Below, in pieces: positions 37,180 through 46,368 of a DNA stretch of 64,000 nucleotides. The position numbers and the translations under genes are program-made. Source of the DNA: JADJOY01 sp016713535 [NCBI: Deltaproteobacteria bacterium] (GTDB lineage Bacteria > JADJOY01). Every line of letters begins with the position of its first letter. Positions within the stretch are counted from its first letter, which is position 1. The notes under the pieces were generated by a model. The model searched no databases, was not told the DNA's origin, and was given only the letters and a program-made list of their open reading frames with translations. Location: contig JADJOY010000040.1 of the NCBI GenBank assembly GCA_016713535.1, positions 36,281 through 100,280 of the forward strand, in the 5' to 3' direction.

Positions 37180-37208
37180 CCGGAGGCCGTGGAGGGCACG
37201 GCCTCCGG
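37180..37208. terminator. Perfect 12-bp hairpin between convergent genes
   Basis: CCGGAGGCCGTG pairs exactly with CACGGCCTCCGG across a 5-base loop, 12 bases past the YHS-like stop and 22 bases past the efflux outer-membrane gene. It is the strongest terminator-like hairpin in the window, though without a T run. Confidence 0.6.
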
Positions 37209-37230
37209 ATCGCGCTCGCGGCCGCGCGCC

Positions 37231-38675
37231 TCAGCCACCTTTCGCGTCCGCGCCGCCGTCAGCGGGCGGTGGCGTCCACCCTCCTCCGAGCGCCTTGTAG
37301 AGCTGGATCATCGCCACGACGTTGTCGTGGGACGGTCTGGCTCTCGTCGAGCTCGGAGCCGAACAGCGACCGCTGCGCGTCGAGCACCTCCAGGTACGCC
37401 GACACCCCTCCGCGATAGCGGATCTCAGCCAGTTCGAGGCACCTTGCGCTCCGCCGCGACGCGGCTCGCCTGTGCCCTCCGCTGCGCGCCGGTGGTGCGG
37501 AAGCCGACCAGCGCGTCCTCGACCTCCCGGAACGCCTGGAGGATCGAGAGCTCGTAGGCGTAGAGCGCCTGCCGCTGCTGCCACTCGGTGGCCTCGACTC
37601 GCGCCAGGTTCTTCCCCGCGTTGAAGACCGGCTGCAGCAGCGCGCCGCTGATCGACCACGCCTTCGCCGGCCCCACGAACAGGTTGCCGAGGTCCGTGCT
37701 CTCCCAGCCGAAGAAGCCCGTCAGGCTGATCTGCGGGAAGAGCAGCGCCTTGGCCTCACCGATTCGCGCGTTGGCCGCCACCAGCGTGTGCTCGGCCTGA
37801 CGGACGTCCGGACGGCGCTCGAGGAGATCCGACGGCAAGCCGGCCGGGATCGCCGGCGGCACCGGCTGCTCGACCAGCGTGCGGCCGCGCGGCACGGACA
37901 CGGGGTTGCGACCGAGCAGGACGTCGAGGGAGTGCTCGGTGAGAGCGACCAGTCGCTCGAAGTCGTAGACGATGGTCTCGACGCGATGGAACTCGGCCTC
38001 GGCCTGACGCCAGTCGAGCTCGGAGGTCACGCCCCCCTCGAACCGCGCCTTCACCAGCTCGACGTAGTCGCGCCGCGCCTCCAGGGTGCGGCGCGCGATG
38101 TCGAAGCGAGCATCGAAGTCCCGCAGGTCCATGTAGGCCGTGGCGACCGCCGACACCAGCTCGATCACCACCGCCCGCCGTGCTTCCTCGGTGGCAAGCA
38201 ACGTCGCCTGCTCGGCCTCGGTCGCGCGCCGGATTCGCCCGAAGAGATCGACCTCCCACGACAGGCTTCCACCCACCTGGAACGTGGCGCCTTCCGGATC
38301 CACGCTCTGCGGAATCGGGACGCGCCCTTCCTTGCTGGCCCGGCTGCGATCGGCCGCACCGTAGGCCTCGATCTTGGGGATCAGGTCGGCGCGCTGGAAG
38401 GCGTAGACGGCGCGCTGCTGCTCGATCCGAGCGACCGCGGTGGCGAGATCCTTGTTCTGCGCCAGCGCGGTGCGCAGCAGGTCCTGTAGCGTCGGGTCCT
38501 GGAACAGCTCCCACCACGGCGCGTTGGCGAACGCCTGTGCCTCGTGAACGTCGAGCTCCCGCCATTGGGGCGGGAGCTCGATCTGCGGCCGGGAATAGTC
38601 GGGACCGACCGCGCACCCGCTCGCGACGAGCAACGCCAGCGCGACGATGAGTCTCGTGGGTCGTCGGAGGTTCAT
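37231..38675 (-). CDS. RND efflux outer-membrane lipoprotein (OprM/NodT type), two frameshifts
   Basis: Outer-membrane channel of a tripartite pump. The ATG at 38675 has AGGAGG upstream, and the lipid Cys is at 21 (ALLVASGC). Hallmarks are CAVGPDYSRPQIELPPQW, WWELFQDPTLQDLL, SWEVDLFGRIRRATEAEQAT, GLPSDLLERRPDVRQAEHTL and ANARIGEAKALLFPQISLTG. After about 37437 the frame changes to LELAEIRYRGGVSAYLEVLD (AQRSLF follows). After about 37330 it changes again to VVAMIQLYKALGGGW, the standard family ending. It is the last gene of the operon, one base after the RND gene. Confidence 0.88.
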
Positions 38676-38676
38676 C

Positions 38677-41600
38677 TCAGTGACCTCCTGCATGCGCGGA
38701 CGCTTTCGGCGGCTCGGTCGGGCTGGTGGACACCGCGCGCTTCTTCGCTCCCAGCCCGGTGATGAACGCGTAGTTGCCGGGGATCAGGAACACGCCCAGC
38801 GCCGTGGCGACGAGCATCCCCCAGAACACCGCCGTTCCCATGACGTTCTGCGACCCGGCGCCCGCGCCCGAGGCGCGCATCAACGGGATCACGCCCATGA
38901 TGAACGCGAATGCGGTCATGAGAATCGGCCGGAACCTGAGCCGCGCCGACTCGAGGGCCGCCTCCTCCACCGACATGCCCTCCTCGTGTTTCGCCTTGGC
39001 GAACTCGACGATGAGGATCGCGTTCTTCGCCGCCAAGCCGATCAGCATGATGTTGCCGATCTGCACGTAGACGTTGTTGTCATAGCCGGCCAGCCACACG
39101 CCGAAGAAGGCGCCCAGCGCGACCAGCGGCGAGCCGAGCAGCACCGCCCATGGCAGGCTCCAGCTCTCGTAGAGAGCCGCGAGCAGCAAGAACACGAAGA
39201 TGATCGCCAGAGCAAACGTCGGGCCCGCCGGTGGCGCCACCTTCTCCTGATACGACATCTGCGAGTAGGCGAAACCCATCTCGGGTGGCATCGACTCCTT
39301 GAAGGTCTCTTCCAGCGCCTGCATCGCCTGACCCGAGCTGAAGCCGCGCCCGGGGACGCCATTGAACTCGACCGAACGCAGCATGTTGAAGCGGTTCGTG
39401 ACCTCGGTGCCCGGCTGCTGACGGATCGACATCACCGTGGCGAGCGGAACCATCTCGTTGGTGGTCTTGCTGCGCACGTAGATCTCACCGATATCGTCCG
39501 GCTTGCGCCGGAACTCCGCCTCCGACTGGACGTAGACGCGGAACAGGCGGCCGAAGCGGTTGAAGTCGTTGACGTAGGCGCCACCCATGCTCGCGGAGAG
39601 CGCCTGGAACACGTCGTTGATCGGAACGCCGAGCTTGCGCGCGCCTTTTCGCGGTCCAGCTCGAGTCCGACCTGCAGGTACTGGGGATCGAACGACGTGA
39701 ACAGATTGCCGATCTCCGGGGCGCTTCTTCGCCGCCTCCAGGAACACCCGCGACTGGCGCCCCAGCTCCTCGACCGACATCGAGCCGCTGCGGTCCTGGA
39801 TCAGGAAGTTGAAGCCCGCCGAGGCGCCGAAGCCAGAGATGGTGGGGATGTTGAACGGGAAGATCACCGCCTCGGAGATCCTGCCGAGCTTGGGCACGAG
39901 CCCCGCCATGATCCCCCGCGCGTGGAGCGCCTCTCCCTTACGTTCGTCCCACGGGTGCAAGCGCACGAAGATGGTGCCGAAGTTGGGCTGGTAGGTGCTG
40001 GTCACCACTCCGAACCCGCCGATGGTCGAGAACGAATCGACGCCGTCGGTCTTGCTCAGGATGTCCTCGACCTGCGCCAGCACCGCGCTGGAGCGCTCCA
40101 GCGACGCGGCGGGCGGCAGTGTGACGTTGACGCCGAAGAGCCCCTGGTCCTCGTCCGGAATGAACCCGGCGGGCAGCGCCTTGCCGAACAGGCCGGCCCC
40201 GGCCGCGACCGCGGCCACGATCCCGATCGTGAGGATCGAGCGCCGCACCAGGAGCCGCGCCACCTTCACGTAGCCGCGGGTGGTGGCGTCGAATCCCTTG
40301 TTGAAGAGCGCGAAGAACTTGGCGATCGGGCCCTTCTTCGCCTCATGGGAAGCGGGCTTGAGGAGCATCGCCGCGAGCGCGGGCGAGAGCGACAGCGCGC
40401 TGAACGCGGAAAGAACCACCGAGATCGCGATGGTGAGCGCGAACTGCTGGTACATGCGACCGGTCAACCCTCCCAGGAACGCCACCGGCACGAACACCGC
40501 GCACAGGATCATGGCGATGCCGATCACCGCGCCCGAGACCTCCTTCATGGCCTGGATGGTCGCCTCCTTGGGCGCCATGCCGTGCTCGATGTGGTGCATC
40601 ACCGCTTCCACCACGACGATCGCGTCGTCGACGACGATGCCGATCGCGAGCACCAGCCCGAACATCGAAAGCGTGTTGATCGAGAAGCCGAGCAGCGGGA
40701 AGAAGATGAACGTGCCGATCAGTGACACCGGCACGGTGAGCAGCGGGATCAGGGTGGCGCGAAAGTTCTGCAGGAAGATCAGCACCACGATGGTGACGAG
40801 GATCACCGCCTCGATGAACGTGTGCACGATCGATTCGATCGACGCTTCCACGGCCGGCGTGGTGTCGTAGACGATCTTGTAGTCCATGCCGGACGGAAAC
40901 AGTTCCTTCGCCTTCCGCATGGTCTCGTAGATCTGCTCCGACGCCTGGAGCTGATTGGCGCCCGGCAACAGGTAGACGGCCATCTGGCCGGCCGGCTTTC
41001 CGTTCAACCGGCCGAACGAGTCGTAGCTCTGCGAGCCGAGCTCGGCGCGGCCCACGTCCTTCACCCGGATCGTGGCACCGGTCTCGGTCTCGCGGATGAT
41101 GATGTTCTCGAACTCCTCGATGGTGACGAGGCGTCCGGGGGCGTTCACCGTGTAGGTGAACTCCTGATCCTTGGGCGACGGCGCGGTGCCGATACGCCCC
41201 GCCGGCGCCTGGAGGTTCTGCTCCTTGATGGCGGAGATGACGTCGGACGGCGTGAGCCCGAGCTTCGCGAGCTTGTCGGGACGGAGCCAGATCCGCATCC
41301 CGTAGTCGGCGCCACCGAAAAGATCGACCTGCGCGATGCCGGGGATGCGCAGCAGCTGGGCCCGAAGGTTGATGCCGCAGTAGTTGATCAAGAAGTTCGC
41401 GTCGTACGCGCCGTCCGGCGAGTAGACCGCGATGATGTTGAGGATGCTGGGGCTCATCTTCTTGACGGTGACGCCCTGCTGGATCACCTCCTGCGGCAAC
41501 CGCGCCTGCGCCAGCGACACGCGGTTCTGGGTCAGGACGTTCGCCATGTCCTGGTTCACGCCCACCGCGAAGTTGACGTCGAGCTGCATGCGGCCGTCGC

Positions 41601-41850
41601 TGGTGTTCGACGACTTCATGTAGATCATGTTGTCGACGCCGTTGATCTCCTGCTCGACGGGCGTGGCGACCGACTGCTCCACGGCGACCGCCGAGGCGCC
41701 CGGATAGGTCGCGGTCACGCGCACCGTGGGCGGCGCCAGGAATGGGTACTGCTCGATGCTCAACCCCTTGAGGGTGAAGAGCCCCATCAGGACGATGAGG
41801 ATCGAGATGACGATCGCGACGATGGGCCGGCGGATGAAGAAGTTCGCCAT
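38677..41850 (-). CDS. RND multidrug efflux pump inner-membrane subunit (HAE-1/AcrB type)
   Basis: Proton-driven inner-membrane transporter of 1057 residues, full family length. It begins MANFFIRRPIVAIVISILIV, with PTVRVTATYPGASA and SVATPVEQEINGVDNMIYM of the first pore domain. TM4 carries GLVLAIGIVVDDAIVVVEAV, the proton-relay Asp pair. The last part has NIMLIGLAAKNAILIVEFAK. About 35 residues near 39640-39725 are out of frame: an extra G at about 39719 and two extra bases at about 39640 cancel, and between them the DNA in the neighbouring frame reads EIGNLFTSFDPQYLQVGLEL (then DREKARKLG). So the frame is open, but that stretch is not the real protein. The middle gene of the efflux operon. 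Confidence 0.92.
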   Translation of the reverse strand: MANFFIRRPIVAIVISILIVLMGLFTLKGLSIEQYPFLAPPTVRVTATYPGASAVAVEQSVATPVEQEINGVDNMIYMKSSNTSDGRMQLDVNFAVGVNQDMANVLTQNRVSLAQARLPQEVIQQGVTVKKMSPSILNIIAVYSPDGAYDANFLINYCGINLRAQLLRIPGIAQVDLFGGADYGMRIWLRPDKLAKLGLTPSDVISAIKEQNLQAPAGRIGTAPSPKDQEFTYTVNAPGRLVTIEEFENIIIRETETGATIRVKDVGRAELGSQSYDSFGRLNGKPAGQMAVYLLPGANQLQASEQIYETMRKAKELFPSGMDYKIVYDTTPAVEASIESIVHTFIEAVILVTIVVLIFLQNFRATLIPLLTVPVSLIGTFIFFPLLGFSINTLSMFGLVLAIGIVVDDAIVVVEAVMHHIEHGMAPKEATIQAMKEVSGAVIGIAMILCAVFVPVAFLGGLTGRMYQQFALTIAISVVLSAFSALSLSPALAAMLLKPASHEAKKGPIAKFFALFNKGFDATTRGYVKVARLLVRRSILTIGIVAAVAAGAGLFGKALPAGFIPDEDQGLFGVNVTLPPAASLERSSAVLAQVEDILSKTDGVDSFSTIGGFGVVTSTYQPNFGTIFVRLHPWDERKGEALHARGIMAGLVPKLGRISEAVIFPFNIPTISGFGASAGFNFLIQDRSGSMSVEELGRQSRVFLEAAKKRPGDRQSVHVVRSPVPAGRTRAGPRKGARKLGVPINDVFQALSASMGGAYVNDFNRFGRLFRVYVQSEAEFRRKPDDIGEIYVRSKTTNEMVPLATVMSIRQQPGTEVTNRFNMLRSVEFNGVPGRGFSSGQAMQALEETFKESMPPEMGFAYSQMSYQEKVAPPAGPTFALAIIFVFLLLAALYESWSLPWAVLLGSPLVALGAFFGVWLAGYDNNVYVQIGNIMLIGLAAKNAILIVEFAKAKHEEGMSVEEAALESARLRFRPILMTAFAFIMGVIPLMRASGAGAGSQNVMGTAVFWGMLVATALGVFLIPGNYAFITGLGAKKRAVSTSPTEPPKASAHAGGH

Positions 41851-41853
41851 GGG

Positions 41854-43053
41854 TCACTTCCCGGCGACCGCAGGCGCCGCCGCGGGCGAAGCACCCGACG
41901 AGTTGCCTTCGTCGATCGTGACCGCCTGGGGATTCACCTTGATGCCGGGGCGGACCTTCTGTAGGCCCTCCACGACGATCTTGTCACCGGCCGTGAGGCC
42001 CGAATCGATCACCCACAACGAGCCCAGCCTCGTGGACGGCGTGACCATCCGCAGGTCGATCGTGGAGTCCGCCTTGACGACCGCGACGCTGTAGGTGCCC
42101 TGGGTCTCGAGGACCGCGCGCTGCGGCACCAGGATCGCCCCGTTCTTGAAATCGACGGCGGCGCGAACCCGCGCGTATTGACCCGGCCGCACGATGCGCG
42201 CCGGATTCGGAAACGCCGCCTCCATGAGGATGGTGCCGGTGGTCGGGTCGACGTTGCGGTCGGTGAACACCATCGTCCCCTTCGCGGGGTGCACGCTACC
42301 GTCGGCGAGCACCAGCTCGAACGGCACCGACGGCGTCTCGGCGGTGGCGCCACGAGCCTCCCGGCGACGCGCGTAGAACAGATAGTCCTTCTCCGGGATC
42401 GTGAAGCGGACATGGATCGGATCCACCTGCGACAGGTGCGTCAGGAGCGTCGAGCCGCCCTTTCCCACCAGGCTGCCACGGTAGACCTCGGTTCTGCCCG
42501 CGAGGCCATCCTCGGGTGCCGTGACCCTCGTGTAGCCGAGGTCGATCTGCGCGCTCTCCACGGCCGCCGCCGCGGCGGCGGTCGCGGCGACGGCGGCACG
42601 CTCCACGGCGACCGCGGTCTCGTACTCCATCCGCGAGATCGCGTTCTTCGCCACCAGCGGCTCGTAGCGCACCACGTCCTGACGGGCGCGTGCCTGCTGC
42701 GCCTGAGCTTCGGCCAGCTTGCCCTTGCTCTGGGCGAGCGCCGCCTCGTACGGCCTGGGATCGATCGTGTAGAGCAGATCGCCTTTCTTGACCGGGTTGC
42801 CCTCCCGGAAATCGACCGACTCGACGATGCCCTCGACCCTCGAGCGGACCTCGACCTCGGTCGAGCCTCGGGTCTGGCCGATCGCCTCGACGTAGACCGG
42901 GAGGTCGCGCTGCAGCACGGCGGCGACCTTCACCTCGGGCGGCGGTGGCGGCGGCGGCGCCTTTTTCTCGAACAGCTTGCATCCGAGCGTGCCGCCGCAA
43001 GCGCCGAGCGCGAGCCCCGCCCACACGACTGCTCCCATCCAAGGTCGTGCCAT
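41854..43053 (-). CDS. RND efflux periplasmic adaptor (AcrA/MexA type)
   Basis: Membrane-fusion subunit of 399 residues linking the RND pump to the outer-membrane channel. The ATG at 43053 has AAGGAGG upstream. The signal carries a lipoprotein-type Cys at 19 (LALGAC) and a Pro-rich linker follows. Domains in order are: lipoyl half (IGQTRGSTEVEVRSRVEGIV), coiled-coil hairpin rich in Ala/Gln (about residues 100-170), lipoyl half with IDLGYTRVTAPEDGLAGRTE, beta-barrel (PIHVRFTIPEKDYLFYARRR), and membrane-proximal domain (VVEGLQKVRPGIKV). First gene of the operon; the RND start follows its stop by three bases. Confidence 0.93.
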   Translation of the reverse strand: MARPWMGAVVWAGLALGACGGTLGCKLFEKKAPPPPPPPEVKVAAVLQRDLPVYVEAIGQTRGSTEVEVRSRVEGIVESVDFREGNPVKKGDLLYTIDPRPYEAALAQSKGKLAEAQAQQARARQDVVRYEPLVAKNAISRMEYETAVAVERAAVAATAAAAAAVESAQIDLGYTRVTAPEDGLAGRTEVYRGSLVGKGGSTLLTHLSQVDPIHVRFTIPEKDYLFYARRREARGATAETPSVPFELVLADGSVHPAKGTMVFTDRNVDPTTGTILMEAAFPNPARIVRPGQYARVRAAVDFKNGAILVPQRAVLETQGTYSVAVVKADSTIDLRMVTPSTRLGSLWVIDSGLTAGDKIVVEGLQKVRPGIKVNPQAVTIDEGNSSGASPAAAPAVAGK

Positions 43054-43271
43054 TCACCGCCTCCTTGCTGGACCTACGCTGGCGCGCCCCGTGTTCCTGG
43101 GGCGCGCGACTCGTCCCACTTCGCTGCATGCCGCTCGAACCGCAACCGCGCTGCCTTCCTCGACCGCGATACCATCACGGCGATGCTCGCGGCCCACCGA
43201 CGGCCAACCCGACGGCGAAGGCCCCCTGGCACACCCTCGTCCGACGGCCGGCCGGGGTTTCGGATCCATCG

Positions 43272-43617
43272 CTACGGCTGGCTCTGCGCCGGCGCACTCT
43301 CGGGAGCCCCGTCGACATCCTCTTCGTCGGCGGCGCCCTTCTCTCGCGGGCAGTATCGCTTGCGGCACTTGTATTCACAGTCGGCCAGCTTGGTGCGGCA
43401 GGCCATCTCGCTGGCCGACGACGAGCCGCACATCCGGCCGGTCAGGCTGCAGTTCTGCCGGCACGCCAGGCAGGGGTCCGACGACAAACTGGGCGGCCCC
43501 CCCGACCAGGCCACCGCAGCCCACTGCGAACGCCAGTGTGAGCGCGGCGAGCGCGGCACCGGACGAACCGGTCGGCGAAGGGCGTCCGCCCTCGCGGCGC
43601 ATCGAACGCCTGGTCAT
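43272..43617 (-). CDS. Small Cys-rich lipoprotein, one frameshift
   Basis: Predicted lipoprotein of about 114 residues. The ATG at 43617 overlaps the stop of DUF4136 copy D (ATGA). The lipid Cys is at about 34 (LTLAFAVGC), followed by GGLVGG. A seven-G run (on the coding strand, at about 43495-43503) carries one base too many. Beyond it the protein reads DPCLACRQNCSLTGRMCGSS, then MACRTKLADCEYKCRKRYC and an acidic, Pro/Ala tail. The eight cysteines (C2C, C3C, then spaced pairs) suggest four disulfides or metal binding in the periplasm. I do not recognise the family. Confidence 0.62.
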
Positions 43618-44139
43618 CGCGGCAGCTTCTCGAGCACCTGGTGGACCGCATGAGCAAATCGCTGGCGGCGCTGCTCGTCCGTGATGTCGTCGCGCACTGG
43701 CGCCACGACCGCGCCGCGCCACACCGGCTTGAGCGACGGGGTCCATCAGCTCGATGATGAGCGCCCCGGCCGAGTCGTTCTCGAGGTTCAGGTCGCCGGC
43801 CTTGTCGCGCACCAGCTTAGCCTGCTCGACGTTCGCGACGATGAGGAAGCCGACGTACACGTCCGGGTTCTTGTTCACCGGCCGCATGCCCCTGTCGCGC
43901 AGCTCCTTCTCGATCAGGAACCCGAACTCGTCGTTGACGTCGAAATCCGGCGCCTGCCACGCGGCGGTGGTGTCGCGCATGATCGAAGCGCCGATCGCCC
44001 ACTCGTAGGTGCGCAAGCCCTTCACGTTCACCTTGGGATCCGACACGGCGCTGATCTGGATCCCCTCGTAGAGCGTCGAGCTCGCACAACCCGACGCGAC
44101 CGCAAGCAACACCAGCCCTGCGATGTTCCGTTTCAGCAT
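43614..44139 (-). CDS. DUF4136 lipoprotein, copy D, one frameshift
   Basis: Predicted lipoprotein of 174 residues after removing one C from the run in gaccccgtcg at about 43733. The lipid Cys is at 18 (LAVASGC). DUF4136 features are DPKVNVKGLRTYEWAIG, NDEFGFLIEKELRDRGMRPV, PDVYVGFLIVANVEQ, and GALIIELMDPSLKPVWRGAV, ending in AHAVHQVLEKLPR. This is the most canonical member in the window. It is translationally coupled to the Cys-rich lipoprotein that follows. Confidence 0.82.
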
Positions 44140-44197
44140 CTCGATCCCCTCCCTCGATTGCGGATTCCCCGGGCGGAGCCCGGATGGTCGTCGACCT

Positions 44198-44698
44198 TCA
44201 CTTCACGGTGTAGTTGCGGCCCTCGAGGCAGACCGTGTAGGCGCGGCTCCACTCCCCCTGGTGGGCTTGCCGCTGCGCCTGCTGGTTCGCCTGGGCCTGC
44301 TGATACTGCTGTTGGTTCTGGCGCTCCTGGCCACGCTTGCCGAGCACACCAGCCGCTCCGCCTACACCGGCGCCGACCGCCGCGCCTTTGCCGGCGTCTC
44401 CCGCGATGGCGCCTCCGATCGCACCGAGGGCGGCACCTTTCGCGGCGCCTCGGACGGCAGAGCCGTCCGGTCCGGTCTGCTGCGGCGGCGGCGCAATCGG
44501 CGCGTCGGGCCGGGCCGGGTCGAAGCCCGTCTGCTCGATCGCCCACTGGTTGCACTCGCCTTTGTCCTTCGACATCAGCTCTTTGCTCTGGCCCCCCTTC
44601 GGGTAGATGTAGAGGCTCGACTGCGCGCTCGTTCCACTCGCCCACAGCCCGGCCGCCAGCACCGCCACCGACACTGCCGCTGCACGTCTGCTCGTCAT
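44198..44698 (-). CDS. Exported glycine-zipper protein
   Basis: Exported protein of 166 residues. The ATG at 44698 has GAGGAGAA upstream; residues 1-26 form a signal peptide ending TSAQSS. After YIYPKGGQSKELMSKDKGEC and an Asp/Pro-rich linker comes a glycine zipper (GAAKGAALGAIGGAIAGDAG and AAVGAGVGGAAGVLGKRG), then a Gln-rich stretch (QERQNQQQYQQAQANQQ) and an ending YTVCLEGRNYTVK. The two Cys may pair. Such proteins are envelope-associated, with a helical hairpin able to enter membranes. Confidence 0.82.
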   Translation of the reverse strand: MTSRRAAAVSVAVLAAGLWASGTSAQSSLYIYPKGGQSKELMSKDKGECNQWAIEQTGFDPARPDAPIAPPPQQTGPDGSAVRGAAKGAALGAIGGAIAGDAGKGAAVGAGVGGAAGVLGKRGQERQNQQQYQQAQANQQAQRQAHQGEWSRAYTVCLEGRNYTVK

Positions 44699-44795
44699 CG
44701 CCAATTCTCCTCTCGTATGCGCGCGACCGGCCCCCCCGACCACGCGACCAGCGGTCCAAACCCTACTTGCGACGATCCTTCCGCGTGCGCTCGGT

Positions 44796-46067
44796 TCACC
44801 GGTGGCTCCCGAGCCCCTGAAAGTCGCCGGCGCCAGCCCGCGAGCGGTCCTCGGGCTCCGTGAACGCGCGCTCGGCGGTTCGCTTCAGGAGATCGAGCTC
44901 GGGGGCGAGGAGCGCGCCCCTCTCCGGCGGAAGCGCCGGGATGAGGCCCTCGAGCATCGCGCGCAGGCGGCGCGCGACCTGGATGCTGTCGCGCCCGAAC
45001 TGACGGATCTCGGTCACCGCGAGCATCACGAAGTCTTCCCAGTCGGGCGTGTGGTAACGCACCCGAACCCGGCCCTCCCGGTCGCGCAGCTCGCCGCTGT
45101 CGAGGTGGCGCAAACCGACCTCTCGCAGCAGATGATGGAGCTGATCGAGGGCCAGGACGGCGGTCGTCGGGTCGTTGATCGCAGGCGACAGCGCCTTCGA
45201 GGCGATGTCGACGATGATGCGAAACGCGAACGCCGGGTCCTGCTCCATCGTGCGCTCGGGGCCCAGCGCGACGGCGCGCCGGAGCTCGGCTTCTGGAACC
45301 GTCGTCACGGCGCCGTACACGCGGAAGAGATCATCCCCGGTCGCGACGAAGTCGCCCACCTGCGGAACCAGCTCGAGCACGCAATCGAGCCGCGCCGCGA
45401 GCGCCACCAGTCCGTCCACGTCGAACTCGAGCAGCACCCCGGAGCGACCGGCGTACCTCACCAGGTGAGTCGACGCGTGCGATACGGGGCGTGGTGGCGC
45501 GGCCGCGAGCGGGCGCTCCGCCGAGATCGGCACCGGGTACACGGAGGCGATGACCTCCCGCCCTTCCTCGGCGACACCCGCGACGACCGCCACCGGACGC
45601 AGCGACTGCCCGAGGCGGTTGATGAGGAAGAGGAAGACCGCGAGACAGAGAACGCTACCGTAGATCGCCGCCTTGAGAGACCACGCGGACGTGAGCGTGC
45701 CCATGCGGCCGATCACACCGAGCGAATACGTGTACATGAAAAGGAAGATCCCGAGCGAGACCTTGGTCACCGGTTCACGAAAGGCGCGCGCGATGATGCG
45801 CGGGGTGAGCTGAGCGCTCGCGAGCTGCACGACCAGCAGCAGCATCGAGAAGACGAACACCGCCGAGGTCAGCAGCGCCGAGTTGAGGCTCGACAGCACC
45901 GCGCCGAACCCGGCGGTGTCGCCCTGGAAGCGCGCGAGCGCTCCAGACCGCTCCAGCGTTCCGACCGCCTGCGTGGTGATCACTCCCAGGACCAGTCCGA
46001 TGAGCGGCTCCACCCACAGTGCGTCGCGGAGGTACCGGCGCAGCCGGCTACGCGTGTCCCAGCGCAT
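44796..46067 (-). CDS. DUF2254 integral membrane protein
   Basis: Membrane protein of 423 residues, the normal length for DUF2254. Four N-terminal helices lie at about 15-40, 60-88, 107-125 and 130-150, including VFSMLLLVVQLASAQLTPRI, which is the most conserved family stretch. The C-terminal soluble part has VGDFVATGDDLFRVYG, ERTMEQDPAFAFRIIVDIAS and KALSPAINDPTTAVLALDQL, also conserved. Cellular role unknown. It is divergent from the histidine-kinase gene across a 301-base gap. Confidence 0.9.
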   Translation of the reverse strand: MRWDTRSRLRRYLRDALWVEPLIGLVLGVITTQAVGTLERSGALARFQGDTAGFGAVLSSLNSALLTSAVFVFSMLLLVVQLASAQLTPRIIARAFREPVTKVSLGIFLFMYTYSLGVIGRMGTLTSAWSLKAAIYGSVLCLAVFLFLINRLGQSLRPVAVVAGVAEEGREVIASVYPVPISAERPLAAAPPRPVSHASTHLVRYAGRSGVLLEFDVDGLVALAARLDCVLELVPQVGDFVATGDDLFRVYGAVTTVPEAELRRAVALGPERTMEQDPAFAFRIIVDIASKALSPAINDPTTAVLALDQLHHLLREVGLRHLDSGELRDREGRVRVRYHTPDWEDFVMLAVTEIRQFGRDSIQVARRLRAMLEGLIPALPPERGALLAPELDLLKRTAERAFTEPEDRSRAGAGDFQGLGSHR

Positions 46068-46368
46068 GGTTCCTCGGGAGCGCCGCAGGTCCCGACGCGT
46101 GTTCGAGGTGTAGCCCGAATATTCCTATAGAGACAACCAGATAAAGGACACGCGACTCACCCGGCTGGCCCCGACCGGAGTCTTCGAGGGTAGTTCCTCC
46201 AGGCGGACGCGGACCACCTACCCTTTGGGGAAAGGGCTCGACCCGCCCCCGTGCTCGGCTCGCCCACGACCGACCTCGCGACCCACGTGTCGGCCAGCCG
46301 CGTCCGCGATGTGGCCGAATCGCCCGGGGCGTGCGATTTTCGCGTCCGCGAGCCCTCGCGAGACACCG
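46068..46368. other. Divergent intergenic region, 301 bp
   Basis: Lies between DUF2254 (-) and the histidine kinase (+). It contains an AT-richer patch (about 46110-46150, ATATTCCTATAG then ATAAAGGA), a half-site GGGTAG at 46188-46193, and the motif copy at 46218-46230. No gene is supported. Confidence 0.5.
46218..46230 (+). promoter_or_regulatory. Candidate operator CTACCC-TTTG-GGG
   Basis: Left half CTACCC is perfect and the right half is GGGAAA. It lies 138 bases upstream of the histidine kinase. With the GGGTAG at 46188 it also forms a wider inverted pair. Confidence 0.4.

Noticed and set aside
38647-40725. 692-codon + strand frame
   Set aside because: Opposite the RND pump gene; composition is His/Arg/Asp-rich and without motifs.
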